Origin: a virus
Direction: 5' to 3' (one strand)
DNA: 27,916 bases
Virus record (IMG/VR): IMGVR_UViG_3300005860_000005
Span: 1 to 27,916 of that record
Under the pieces are notes generated by a model. That model was not told where the DNA came from, did not search any database, and worked only from the letters and a program-made list of their open reading frames with translations. The position numbers and the translations under genes were made by a program. This document shows positions 7,648 through 14,872 of this stretch, piece after piece (position 1 is the first letter of the stretch; each line of letters begins with the position of its first letter).

Positions 7648-7818
7648 TCACACCTCCTCGAATATCTTCTTAAACTTATTGTCAAACCTGTTAAGCCTCT
7701 CATAAGCCTCTAACATATCCAGGTAAGCCATCATATACTCGTAAAATTCTTTGAATAACTTAGCAGCCTCCTCTCTAGTGATAGGCCTACGCATATCCAA
7801 GTTCCCCCACCGTTCCAT
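7648..7818 (-). CDS. Half-SLH mini-protein
   Basis: 56 residues, starting MERWGNLD and ending KKIFEEV. The segment RRPITREEAAKLFKEF matches the second half of an SLH motif (compare LTREEAASLADRL in the gene downstream), with the GYPDGTF half missing. The rest is a charged, probably coiled helix. The stop TGA overlaps a potential GTG start of the serine protease, and GAGGAGG at its 3' end serves that gene. It may be a remnant of an SLH gene or a small adaptor that pairs with SLH domains. Confidence 0.6.
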   Translation of the reverse strand: MERWGNLDMRRPITREEAAKLFKEFYEYMMAYLDMLEAYERLNRFDNKFKKIFEEV

Positions 7819-7832
7819 ACCTAACCCCCCTC

Positions 7833-8771
7833 CTAACTTCCAACAAGTTTATCTGCCGCCTCATTAAAGGCCATAGCCATTGTCTTCCTCATCTCCCTGC
7901 TCCACAACCTCCACATTCTAGCCAGCGCCGAAGCAACCTCCTCCCGTGTAGCCGGCTGGGTTGGCCTGAACGTACCATCGGGATACCCTACCATAATCCC
8001 CAACTCCTTAAGCAGTTCTATATCTTCCTTAGCAGGCCTGTCATCATAGTCGCTACCATAGAACATCCTGCTTACCTCCTTTATAGCCCTTAGCTGATTA
8101 TCATTGGCGTGCTGCCAGGACCACCACGATATGCCCGAGCAGCCATCCTCACGGACTATTCTAGCAAATTTGACCATATCTTCATAGCTCACCTCATCGT
8201 ATGCCTGGCCCACGGGAACAACCGACTTCCCTAAACTAGCATATCCCGCCTTGGTAAGCCTCCAGGCTTCCTCTACCGGAATACCCATAGTAAACCAGTA
8301 GACCTGGGGCATGGCTACATCGCAGTATTCGGCAAAGACCTCCCAGGGGAAGCTCCTATGGTAGTCGATAATAGCGAAAGAAGTAAAGCCCAAAGGTACA
8401 TCAGGAGCCTGCTCCCTCACAATCTCCAAAAACGTCCTGGCCGCTATATCAGATCCTCCCTTCTCAAACTCCGATTCGGCATCCACTATATACCAGTCCG
8501 CTCCCTGGCGTATAGACTCCAAAGCCATATATGCTTCACCTTGAGGGTAGTTACCGTACACATACCCCCATGCCGCCACCTTAAACCCGTTCCTCTTGAA
8601 TATAGGTGAATACCTTGCGAACTGGCTCCACAACCTAGTACCATCATGAGACTTAATTATCATCCCCGTTATGCCCAGATCCTTAGCCACTGCTATCATG
8701 GCATCGGGGTTGCCGTTCAGTATCGATTCTGCCGTCCATATCCAAAGCCAGTTGCCATCCCATACGGCCAT
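7833..8771 (-). CDS. Glycoside-hydrolase-like TIM-barrel protein with C-terminal SLH motif
   Basis: 312 residues. The first 235 look like a TIM-barrel glycosidase related to GH25-type cell-wall lysozymes: strand-end motifs GMIIKSHDG, FKVAAWGYVYG, WYIVDAES (D97, E99 as candidate acid pair), CDVAMPQVYW, and SGISWWSWQH. Residues about 246-290 form one SLH motif (LGIMVGYPDGTFRPTQPATREEVASAL) that would anchor it to the cell wall. AGAGGAGGTGTCTTAG precedes the ATG. It probably cleaves peptidoglycan or wall glycans as an endolysin-like enzyme. The exact GH family is uncertain. Confidence 0.7.
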   Translation of the reverse strand: MAVWDGNWLWIWTAESILNGNPDAMIAVAKDLGITGMIIKSHDGTRLWSQFARYSPIFKRNGFKVAAWGYVYGNYPQGEAYMALESIRQGADWYIVDAESEFEKGGSDIAARTFLEIVREQAPDVPLGFTSFAIIDYHRSFPWEVFAEYCDVAMPQVYWFTMGIPVEEAWRLTKAGYASLGKSVVPVGQAYDEVSYEDMVKFARIVREDGCSGISWWSWQHANDNQLRAIKEVSRMFYGSDYDDRPAKEDIELLKELGIMVGYPDGTFRPTQPATREEVASALARMWRLWSREMRKTMAMAFNEAADKLVGS

Positions 8772-8784
8772 CTAAGACACCTCC

Positions 8785-9010
8785 TCTTTGGAATACGCCA
8801 CATTCACACCTTATCTGGCAAAGTAGTCCACCGCGTCATACTACCATCCGTTGTGGCATAATGAACTACCCGAATATCACCGCAGATCGGACATCGCCAT
8901 TTTACAAGTCGTACACAACCTACTCCATCGCATATCCATTGCTCTATCTCCCAAATGCACTCAAACATATTAAGCCTTTGCCCCCTCCAATTTTTCTTTG
9001 GAATACGCCA
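8785..9010. repeat. 16-bp direct repeat flanking a zinc-ribbon gene
   Basis: TCTTTGGAATACGCCA occurs at 8785-8800 and exactly again at 8995-9010, 210 bp apart. The left copy lies between two genes; the right copy encodes the end of the cytosine methyltransferase. Together they bracket the small gene at 8804-8968, as if that cassette had been inserted or duplicated by recombination. Confidence 0.8.
8804..8968 (-). CDS. Small zinc-ribbon-like protein
   Basis: 54 residues, starting MFECIWEIEQ. Cysteines C4, C13, C18 and the knuckle WRCPICGD (about 28-31) suggest a small zinc-binding fold. GGAGGGGGC upstream gives a ribosome site, and the ATG begins one base after the methyltransferase stop, so it is in the same operon. 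It lies between the two 16-bp repeats. DNA- or protein-binding is possible; function unknown. Confidence 0.55.
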   Translation of the reverse strand: MFECIWEIEQWICDGVGCVRLVKWRCPICGDIRVVHYATTDGSMTRWTTLPDKV

Positions 9011-9680
9011 TAATAGCTCTCCCTATAACCTCTGCCACCTGCGGCACTACAGCGTTACCTAGTGCCCTAATTCTGTCCACGTAATGGGGAACCCCATTAC
9101 GCTTTCGTACAACTGCGGACTCGGATAGCAGGGTGTCCCGTGTAATTCTCTCAATAGGCGTGGCAGGGATGATTTCTGACAGCCTGCACCCTTCCAGTCC
9201 CGTGCCTGGGGGGTGGGCAAAGATAAAGATCCGCTCTCGAAGGTGGGCAGCTCCCACGGCCCTAGCCGGAAACACAAACCATTCCGCATCATACCCCATT
9301 TCGGCCAGATCCCCGAGAACTTCGCCCATCCCCCAAACAAGGAGACCCGGAACGTTCTCCACGAGGACGTAGCGCGGTCGTACCACGCGAACGATACGGG
9401 CAAATTCGGGCCATAGCCAGCGCTCGTCTGCCGTTCCTTTTTTCTTTCCTGCCACCGATACTGGCTGGCAGGGAAAACCACCTGCGATGAGGTCAACTGG
9501 TTCAAGCTCATCACCCCTGACCTGCCGTATATCTCCATACTTCGGTACATTAGGCCAATGTTTTTCTAAAATCAGTCGGCAGAATGGGTCTATTTCTACC
9601 TGCCATGCTATTTCCATTCCTGCCCATTCCAGTCCCAAATCTAATCCTCCAATACCGCTAAATAGGCTTCCAACCCGCAT
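8970..9680 (-). CDS. C5-cytosine DNA methyltransferase (compact)
   Basis: 236 residues from ATG 9680 (GAGAGGAG before it); an ATG at 9695 is possible. All core motifs are present: I (LFSGIGGLDLG), IV with catalytic Cys (GFPCQPVS), VI (VENVPGLL), VIII (HLRERIF) and X (GNAVVPQV). It transfers a methyl group from S-adenosylmethionine to C5 of cytosine. The target-recognition region between VIII and X is only about 45 residues, so specificity is probably short. It follows the adenine methyltransferase and UDG genes in one operon, suggesting genome protection from restriction. A second long open frame overlaps it on the same strand. Confidence 0.9.
   Translation of the reverse strand: MRVGSLFSGIGGLDLGLEWAGMEIAWQVEIDPFCRLILEKHWPNVPKYGDIRQVRGDELEPVDLIAGGFPCQPVSVAGKKKGTADERWLWPEFARIVRVVRPRYVLVENVPGLLVWGMGEVLGDLAEMGYDAEWFVFPARAVGAAHLRERIFIFAHPPGTGLEGCRLSEIIPATPIERITRDTLLSESAVVRKRNGVPHYVDRIRALGNAVVPQVAEVIGRAIMAYSKEKLEGAKA
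9059..9550 (-). other. Long overlapping reading frame inside the cytosine methyltransferase gene
   Basis: A 163-codon frame, shifted by one base relative to the methyltransferase, contains SSWRTFRVSLFGGW, GMMRNGLCFRL, SLPTPQARDWKG and VMGFPITWTELG. I recall such WPRSG-MRNG...PTP...MGFPxGWT strings from proteins annotated in phages next to or as cytosine methyltransferases. They may reflect a conserved overlapping frame or simply the constraint of the enzyme motifs. No separate ribosome site was identified. Expression is unproven. Confidence 0.3.
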
Positions 9681-9712
9681 TTCTCCTCTCCCCATTGCAC
9701 TTAATAAACATT

Positions 9713-10594
9713 CTATTCCTCAAACAAAGACAACTGCTTCCCTGAATGGGAGAAGCAATTGGGACTTAGCCACACGCTCTCAATTCTAGCCTGCCCGGCG
9801 GCCGCACCCTCACCGATGATCCCCGTCTCCCTGGTCCGGCCGACAGCGTGGCAGTAAGTCTCAAAGTCAAACCTCCTCCAGCCAGCCTCCTCTAGAGGAT
9901 CATAGACAGGATGACGATACCCAGAAAGTATAACCTTTCCCCTTACCGTCATCAGGAGGTCCACCAGCTGGCGGTGGTCATCAAGCGATATCTCACACGG
10001 ATACACCCCTAACTCCCGTCTGGTCTCCTCCACGTAAGGGGGATCACAATAAAAACAGGTATCTGGCGTATCATACCTGGGTATCAGCTTCCTGAAGTCC
10101 ATATTCTCAATCTGCACCCGCATGACCCTCTCATGTATACGGGGCAGCATCTCAAGAACATAGAGCCACTTGGAGGTAGTAGACGCCATGCCCTTATGCG
10201 AGCTGGTCACCACACTCGACCAAGACCTTCCAAATACACCGCTAAAGCTCATGCGTGCAACCACAAACCAGCGGTAGGCCCGCTCCACCTCGTCCTCGCA
10301 CTCCTCCCAGGTGGCACGACAGAAGTCGTACTCCTCACGGCTATAAGGCGTGAACGCCACAAGATGATAGAACCTAGCAAACTTCTCCGGGTCACGTATC
10401 ACCCGAAAGAAGTTGACCAGCCCCTTGTCTATGTCGTTGTACACCTCCACCGGCGACGGCCTCTTGGCAAAGAGAAGCGAGGCACCACCACCGAACACCT
10501 CCACGTATATGCGATGTGGGGGTATAAGCGGCACCAGCTTGTAGACCATGTTCCCCTTCCCGCCGAACCACACTATGGGAGAGGTCATCCTCAT
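9713..10594 (-). CDS. dam: D12-class N6-adenine DNA methyltransferase (Dam-like)
   Basis: 293 residues. The D12 (alpha-group) order is seen: AdoMet-binding WFGGKGNM (9-16) and YVEVFGGGAS (30-39), then YNDIDKGLVNFF, then catalytic DPPY (184-187) within CFYCDPPYVEE. It methylates adenine N6, commonly in GATC-like sites, though the site here is not predictable by eye. The ATG overlaps the UDG stop as ATGA, showing translational coupling. Adjacent to a C5 methyltransferase, it suggests dual modification of the element's DNA, probably against host restriction. Confidence 0.9.
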   Translation of the reverse strand: MRMTSPIVWFGGKGNMVYKLVPLIPPHRIYVEVFGGGASLLFAKRPSPVEVYNDIDKGLVNFFRVIRDPEKFARFYHLVAFTPYSREEYDFCRATWEECEDEVERAYRWFVVARMSFSGVFGRSWSSVVTSSHKGMASTTSKWLYVLEMLPRIHERVMRVQIENMDFRKLIPRYDTPDTCFYCDPPYVEETRRELGVYPCEISLDDHRQLVDLLMTVRGKVILSGYRHPVYDPLEEAGWRRFDFETYCHAVGRTRETGIIGEGAAAGQARIESVWLSPNCFSHSGKQLSLFEE

Positions 10595-11655
10595 CGGACT
10601 ATAGCCCTCCCAAGACGCTCAAAATCCTCCTCTATGGCCTCCCTAAGCTCGGGCTTATAGAATGCAGCCGCCGGGTGGTAGGTAGCGAATAGAACAAAGG
10701 ACCCCTGCCTAACAAACCTTCCCCTGTACTCATGCACCGCTCCCCCAGGTATAAAATAGTTCAACGCAGTACTGCCAAGGGCCACCACCAGCTCGGGCTC
10801 TATAAGAAGGAGCTGCTGCTTAAGGTACACACCACACGCCTTAACTTCTTCCTCAGTGGGCGTCCTATCCCCACCGTCCGGACCAACGGGCCTACACTTT
10901 ACCACATTGGTAATGTACACCTCCTCCCGCCTAAGCCCTATCGAAGACAGCAGCCTATCCAGAAACTTTCCAGCCTTGCCCACAAACGGCCTACCCGTGG
11001 CGTCTTCCTGCCTGCCCGGACCCTCACCCACAAACACAATGCTACTCGGACATCCCTCGCCCACTACCACCCTGATCCTAGACCTGCACAGCCCGCACCT
11101 ATTGCAGGAGGCTATACGGGACGACAGCTTACCTAGCGCAAGCCTTACTCTGGATAGCCTGCTACTATCCAATACTCTCAAGGTAAACCTTGTCTCTTCT
11201 AAAGTCTCGGCTCTATCTACCTCCAGCCTGCCTATCCTAACCCCTGCATCCTTGCTATCCTCCTCTTCGCTATCCGCACTACCACCTAGCCATTCTAGCT
11301 CTTCAGGAGGAATATCCATAAGGACACCGCCGAATGCCTTCTTAAACTCATGTATCATCCTCAGTTCATCAGGCGATCCTACAATACCCAAAAGAAGATG
11401 TAGCTCATCGGCAGTATACACGCACCCCCTGTCCACACCATCCAGCCTGCCCAGGTACGATTCGTCAGGCACAAGATATACATCATCGGTAAGCAATCCA
11501 CTCTTAACCTGTAAAACAATACCTGCCTCCCTAAACTTCTCCACAGTGGAAGAACTAAGAGCCTCGATCCACTTGTCCCTTACCTGATCACCCTTCCCTA
11601 GCGCCCTAGCCTTTTTGTAGATCTCGGAAATGCGCCTCAATTCCGACACTGCCAT
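10591..11655 (-). CDS. Family 4 uracil-DNA glycosylase with long N-terminal extension
   Basis: 354 residues from ATG 11655. The C-terminal 175 residues are a family 4 (thermophile-type) UDG: CNRCGLC (about 184-190), GEGPGRQEDATGRPFVGKAG (about 210-229), KCRP and ACGVYL supply Fe-S cysteines, and TYHPAA near 325-330 is the uracil-site motif. It excises uracil from DNA, a frequent hot-environment lesion. The N-terminal 170 residues are extra for this family: helical, then an acidic stretch (SADSEEEDSKD) as linker. I do not recognise that part; it may tether the enzyme to replication proteins. Confidence 0.9.
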   Translation of the reverse strand: MAVSELRRISEIYKKARALGKGDQVRDKWIEALSSSTVEKFREAGIVLQVKSGLLTDDVYLVPDESYLGRLDGVDRGCVYTADELHLLLGIVGSPDELRMIHEFKKAFGGVLMDIPPEELEWLGGSADSEEEDSKDAGVRIGRLEVDRAETLEETRFTLRVLDSSRLSRVRLALGKLSSRIASCNRCGLCRSRIRVVVGEGCPSSIVFVGEGPGRQEDATGRPFVGKAGKFLDRLLSSIGLRREEVYITNVVKCRPVGPDGGDRTPTEEEVKACGVYLKQQLLLIEPELVVALGSTALNYFIPGGAVHEYRGRFVRQGSFVLFATYHPAAAFYKPELREAIEEDFERLGRAIVR

Positions 11656-11921
11656 CACCCACTCTTCCGGCGCTTGCTCGCTTCGCTCGCAAGCGCTTTA
11701 TGGGGGTTTTGTTAGCGCTTTAGGCCGCCACCGGGACGGGTTTCGGGGGATGGGGAGGCGTCAACTTGGGAGCCCCGGGTCCCGATGCCACTTCCTATAT
11801 CGCAAATGGTCATGCCCAATACCCCCTAAAATAACGGCATTTTAAACGGGTATTTTACCCCGGGGGATATTACCTACGTACCCCCAGTTTTAACCCCCCT
11901 TGCACCAAACGATAATCGGGT
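11656..11921. other. Gene-free region with hairpin and short repeats
   Basis: No open frame with a ribosome site is seen. A hairpin GCGCTTGC (11670-11677) / GCAAGCGC (11689-11696) has a loop that itself contains CGCTTCG. The element AGCGCTTTA recurs at 11692-11700 and 11714-11722, TACGTA occurs twice, and the rest has runs of C and T. It could hold a terminator, promoter or protein-binding site for the minus-strand operon. Confidence 0.5.
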
Positions 11922-12434
11922 TTACGTAGCGTTTTTACCCCCGTCGTCGTGTCTTAACCTGCCAACCCAGGCCTTAACTTCCTCATCCCATTCGGCTTCG
12001 TACATCTTCGGGAGATCTATTCCCAATTCCCTTAACTTGCGTGCCAGTGCTATGCAGTTAACCCTTATGCCGCTTGAACCAGACTTGTTACTTACGGGTA
12101 GACCGTTCTGTTCTACGGCCTTTACGACCATTATGGTTCCTACCGAGTTAAGGTAAATCTCGACCTGTCCGGTTTTAATCTTCTCGGCCATTAACTTCGG
12201 CATATACACTTCCCCGTTCCTGCCTACCGTTATAAACGTCTTGACGTTCCTGTACATATACCTGTGACTGGCGTTGAACACGTAGGGGAACAGACTAAGA
12301 TCTACCGTCGTCTTTACAGGAGAAGCCCCATACTTTTTTTCGATTATCTTATCCTCCACGGGTATAACGGGAGCATTCGGGGTAAGTATATCCTTAGAGG
12401 AAGGAGTTTCAAGCACCTCTCTTAGCCTGGGCAT
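11922..12434 (-). CDS. Hypothetical protein with beta-rich central domain
   Basis: 170 residues. GGAGGAGGTG precedes the ATG, and the gene overlaps the zinc-ribbon gene upstream by 26 bp. The centre reads as beta strands (VKTFITVGRNGEVYMPKLM, QVEIYLNSVGTIMVVKAV), followed by a helical segment IRVNCIALARKLRELG and an acidic/basic tail. The layout resembles small double-psi or AbrB-like barrels, but key residues are not diagnostic. The protein at 5791-6195 shows a similar strand pattern. Function not assigned. Confidence 0.6.
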   Translation of the reverse strand: MPRLREVLETPSSKDILTPNAPVIPVEDKIIEKKYGASPVKTTVDLSLFPYVFNASHRYMYRNVKTFITVGRNGEVYMPKLMAEKIKTGQVEIYLNSVGTIMVVKAVEQNGLPVSNKSGSSGIRVNCIALARKLRELGIDLPKMYEAEWDEEVKAWVGRLRHDDGGKNAT

Positions 12435-12612
12435 TAAGCCTGCACCTCCTCCTCTGTTCTGCCTTAATAATCGGCTTGCACCACTTACAATATTTGGTGT
12501 TACCAGATATTACATCCATTACCCTGCCGCACCTCTGACACGTCTTGGGCTTATACCTGCTGTTGAGGATTATGGCACTCCTCTTCCTTCCTTTTACCCT
12601 GGGCATACCCAT
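12409..12612 (-). CDS. Small basic zinc-ribbon protein
   Basis: 67 residues. Two knuckles, CQRCG (about 25-28) and CKWC (about 42-45), form a typical zinc ribbon flanked by Arg/Lys-rich tails (RVKGRKRSA, AEQRRRCRLNAQAKRG), suggesting nucleic-acid binding. GAGGAG lies before the ATG. It begins 5 bp after the next zinc-ribbon gene ends, in a run of five tightly packed small genes. Confidence 0.65.
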   Translation of the reverse strand: MGMPRVKGRKRSAIILNSRYKPKTCQRCGRVMDVISGNTKYCKWCKPIIKAEQRRRCRLNAQAKRGA

Positions 12613-12617
12613 ACCCC

Positions 12618-12887
12618 CTAACTCCTCGGGTACCAGTAGCCGGTTACAGCGTTATACGTATACGTAGAGCTGCTGCTAGCTGTGGTATAAAACGTAAAAC
12701 TCGTTAACTGCCTTAGCGACTGCCTGCCAGTTCTCTCCAGACCACCACGACCGTCTGGTCTCCTGTAGTGATCGTGCCCGCACTTAGGACAATAGATAAC
12801 CTGCTCCCCTAGATAGTCCGGGTCGTACTCGAAATACTGGTAGGTCTGGCACCAGTGGCACCACTCAAGAATCCTCCTTTTTGCCAT
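12618..12887 (-). CDS. Zinc-ribbon protein
   Basis: 89 residues from ATG 12887, chosen for GGAGGAAGGG before it. Knuckles CHWC and CPKCG are joined by a segment with FEYD and followed by HDHYRR. A C-terminal Ser/Thr/Tyr-rich tail (TASSSSTYTYNAV) follows. The WC...FEYD...V.CPxCGxxH layout repeats in the protein at 13076-13348, so these two appear to be paralogues. Probably nucleic-acid or protein-binding. Confidence 0.65.
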   Translation of the reverse strand: MAKRRILEWCHWCQTYQYFEYDPDYLGEQVIYCPKCGHDHYRRPDGRGGLERTGRQSLRQLTSFTFYTTASSSSTYTYNAVTGYWYPRS

Positions 12888-13086
12888 AGCCCTTCCTCCT
12901 CCTTGCCGCCGCCCGGGCCAGGGACTCAACGGCACACTTGGTAACATAGGGAGTATCGGGGAAGCCGTGCTCCTCGACGTAAGCTATGGCCCTTCGTATC
13001 AGTGCGTCATGCCTCTTATCTATCACGCCGTTGAAGTCCTCCCGGACAGCGTAGTATAAGGCAGAGTTAAATTCGCTAATTTTCAC
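12865..13086 (-). CDS. Small helical basic protein, unknown
   Basis: 73 residues, mostly helical, with a basic C-terminus (ARAAARRRKGYGKKEDS). It overlaps its upstream neighbour by 11 bp and its downstream neighbour by 23 bp, as is typical of compact phage operons. No domain recognised. Confidence 0.55.
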   Translation of the reverse strand: MKISEFNSALYYAVREDFNGVIDKRHDALIRRAIAYVEEHGFPDTPYVTKCAVESLARAAARRRKGYGKKEDS

Positions 13087-13348
13087 TGTTATCCTCTCCT
13101 GATATCGGGGGAGACCACACTGCGGTCAGTACCCACGGATTTTCTTGCATTAGCTTGCTAGCATCTAAAAAGGGGAATTCAGACGCAAGATCATCCTCCG
13201 AAAATAACTTCGATATTCTAACCAGGATATGTCCAGCACCGCATTGGGGACAGTTCACCATCTGAACATCCGTAGACACTGCATCATACTCAAACTCTAT
13301 GATCTCTCCACACCACCAGCACTTACACTGATCACATACCCTACTCAT
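13076..13348 (-). CDS. Zinc-ribbon protein, paralogue of the one at 12618-12887
   Basis: 90 residues. CDQCKCWWCG and CPQCGAGHI are the metal knuckles, with FEYD between them as in its paralogue. The ATG overlaps the RusA stop (ATGA), and GGAGGGAATGAC is inside that gene. The C-terminal half has an acidic helix (SEDDLASEFPF) and ends ISGEDNSEN. Likely translated with RusA; role unknown. Confidence 0.65.
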   Translation of the reverse strand: MSRVCDQCKCWWCGEIIEFEYDAVSTDVQMVNCPQCGAGHILVRISKLFSEDDLASEFPFLDASKLMQENPWVLTAVWSPPISGEDNSEN

Positions 13349-13725
13349 GTCATTCCCTCCCAGTATCCTAGCTCTTCAATCTCTACCTCGGCCCGTTCGA
13401 ACTTCCTCCCATCGGCCGAGTATATGCCCGTACCCTCACCATAGCGTACTATTTGCTTATCGTTGGGTATAACTCCAGCGTACTGTAGACCATCCTCAAT
13501 CGCTTTTACAAGGTTACTAAGGTCACCGTGATTTTTCCCGTAGACGTAGAACCTGACCGTAAGGATGACCGGACCCTCTATCCTGGGTATCTTGGCAAAC
13601 TTCGCCCACCAGGCTACGGTCTCCTGGTACTCTAAGCTCTTCCGGGCCCTTTCCGTCCACTTGCTGCGCCTGGTCATCCTCTGGGCCGGGACCGGGCGGC
13701 CAGGGATAATTAAGCTGTACTTCAA
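13345..13725 (-). CDS. rusA: RusA-like Holliday junction resolvase
   Basis: 126 residues, the usual RusA size. The family signature is visible: HGDLSNLVKAIEDGL (D68, N71, K74, D78), then GVIPNDKQI (D89), the acidic cluster that binds two metal ions, and a basic N-terminus (RMTRRSKWTERARKS). It cuts four-way junctions made in recombination or replication. Its ATG overlaps the stop of the sigma-like gene (ATGA), so their products are coupled in amount. Confidence 0.9.
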   Translation of the reverse strand: MKYSLIIPGRPVPAQRMTRRSKWTERARKSLEYQETVAWWAKFAKIPRIEGPVILTVRFYVYGKNHGDLSNLVKAIEDGLQYAGVIPNDKQIVRYGEGTGIYSADGRKFERAEVEIEELGYWEGMT

Positions 13726-14429
13726 GGCTGACCATCCCCCACACCTGTTTGTGTATGTGGTATCTCATATCCCCAGAACGCAAGCTTCTCCACTACTTCC
13801 TCTAAGCACTTCCTACCGAAACCCTTTATAGACATAAGCTGTTCCTCCGACATACCGAGCAACTGGCCTACCGTATCGATACCAGCTTTCCGTAGAGCAT
13901 TATAAGCCCTAACACTGAGGTTAAGAGTATCTATCCCTGCATCAACTGGTACACCACTACCGTCATTTCCCGGCAGGGGTAAGCCATGAGAAACAATGTA
14001 GTTCTCCAGTACACCTACCTTATGCCGTAGTCTTTCTATGGTCCTAATAAGAACTTTTATCTCGGTATTAAGCCTATCTATCTCCATTTCCAGCACTGTC
14101 ATAGTTCTATTCAACTGGGTATCCCACTTCCTGCGATTAGATAAGTGAGACATCCGCCTCATAGCTTTGGCCTCTATCTGCCTTATACGCTCACGGGATA
14201 ATCCCAGCTCACTAGCCGTCTCACTTAAAGTCATACCTTTTACCTGCCTCATATACAGCACTTCTATAGACCTCTTTGATAGCCCGGCCCTGTCCGCATC
14301 TGTTTCCTCGTCGATATTCTTGTACCTGTCAGTAATGTAGTCCAAAAGCTTTAGCGGGCAAATTCCTTTGTACTTCTTGTTAAACTCATGGCAATACTTG
14401 TACACATCAATGATGGCAAGAGTCTTCAT
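13722..14429 (-). CDS. Sigma-70 region 4 fused to RNA polymerase alpha C-terminal-like domain
   Basis: 235 residues from ATG 14429, which overlaps the preceding stop as TGATG. Residues about 50-95 are a sigma region 4 helix-turn-helix (MTLSETASELGLSRERIRQI, the classic -35-recognising pattern). Residues 108-148 are a coiled coil. Residues 165-222 match the alpha-subunit C-terminal domain (IDTLNLSVRAYNALRKAGI, TVGQLLGMSEEQL, IKGFGRKCLEEV), which binds UP-element DNA and regulators. No sigma region 2 is seen, so it is probably a regulator or sigma-like appropriator rather than a complete sigma factor. It likely redirects host polymerase. Confidence 0.85.
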   Translation of the reverse strand: MKTLAIIDVYKYCHEFNKKYKGICPLKLLDYITDRYKNIDEETDADRAGLSKRSIEVLYMRQVKGMTLSETASELGLSRERIRQIEAKAMRRMSHLSNRRKWDTQLNRTMTVLEMEIDRLNTEIKVLIRTIERLRHKVGVLENYIVSHGLPLPGNDGSGVPVDAGIDTLNLSVRAYNALRKAGIDTVGQLLGMSEEQLMSIKGFGRKCLEEVVEKLAFWGYEIPHTQTGVGDGQP

Positions 14430-14872
14430 CACTCTACCACCCTCACTTTTACTGTTCTGCGCCCCCATCTTAGAGCGCTTTCTCGGTCCGGAAGGTACAG
14501 GTCCGCACGGTACCCTTTTATTGCTCCCCCCGTATCCAGGGCCACCACGTAGCCCACGCCCGGGATCCAGACGATAGACCCCAGGGGGATGATCTCGGGA
14601 TCCACAGCCAGAACTCCTTTATCCACAGGCAGCCCCGTGAAGGTCATCCCCCGCCCGTCCATGCCGGGGTCGTTGGCGGTATAGGCGGTAATCTCTAGAG
14701 TAAGCTCCCTGAACTTGAGATGCCGACTTGCCAGTTCGTACCTCCTGACTTCTACCTTTTTGACGGGAGGATCTGGCTGCCAGATAATTACCGCCTCTTC
14801 ATATGCTACGGGCACATCTACAATTAGAGCAAATATAGTGGCGATAAAGAGCATTGCTACTAGTCTAGCCAT
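14429..14872 (-). CDS. Membrane-anchored 3D-domain cell-wall protein
   Basis: 147 residues from ATG 14872 (GAGGG at good spacing); ATG 14896 is an alternative. A hydrophobic N-terminal helix (about 3-22) is a signal or anchor. The C-terminal part is a 3D domain (the YabE/YuiC-type double-psi barrel related to MltA): EITAYTANDPG, GVLAVDPEIIPLGS, VALDTGGAIKGYRADLYL. The three conserved aspartates give the name. In Firmicutes these domains act on peptidoglycan. It may help virus release or remodel the wall. Confidence 0.85.
   Translation of the reverse strand: MARLVAMLFIATIFALIVDVPVAYEEAVIIWQPDPPVKKVEVRRYELASRHLKFRELTLEITAYTANDPGMDGRGMTFTGLPVDKGVLAVDPEIIPLGSIVWIPGVGYVVALDTGGAIKGYRADLYLPDRESALRWGRRTVKVRVVE

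Noticed and set aside
10856-11587. 243-codon plus-strand frame opposite the UDG gene
   Set aside because: Ser/Leu/Pro-rich, opposite a well-supported gene, with no ribosome site; a shadow of codon bias.
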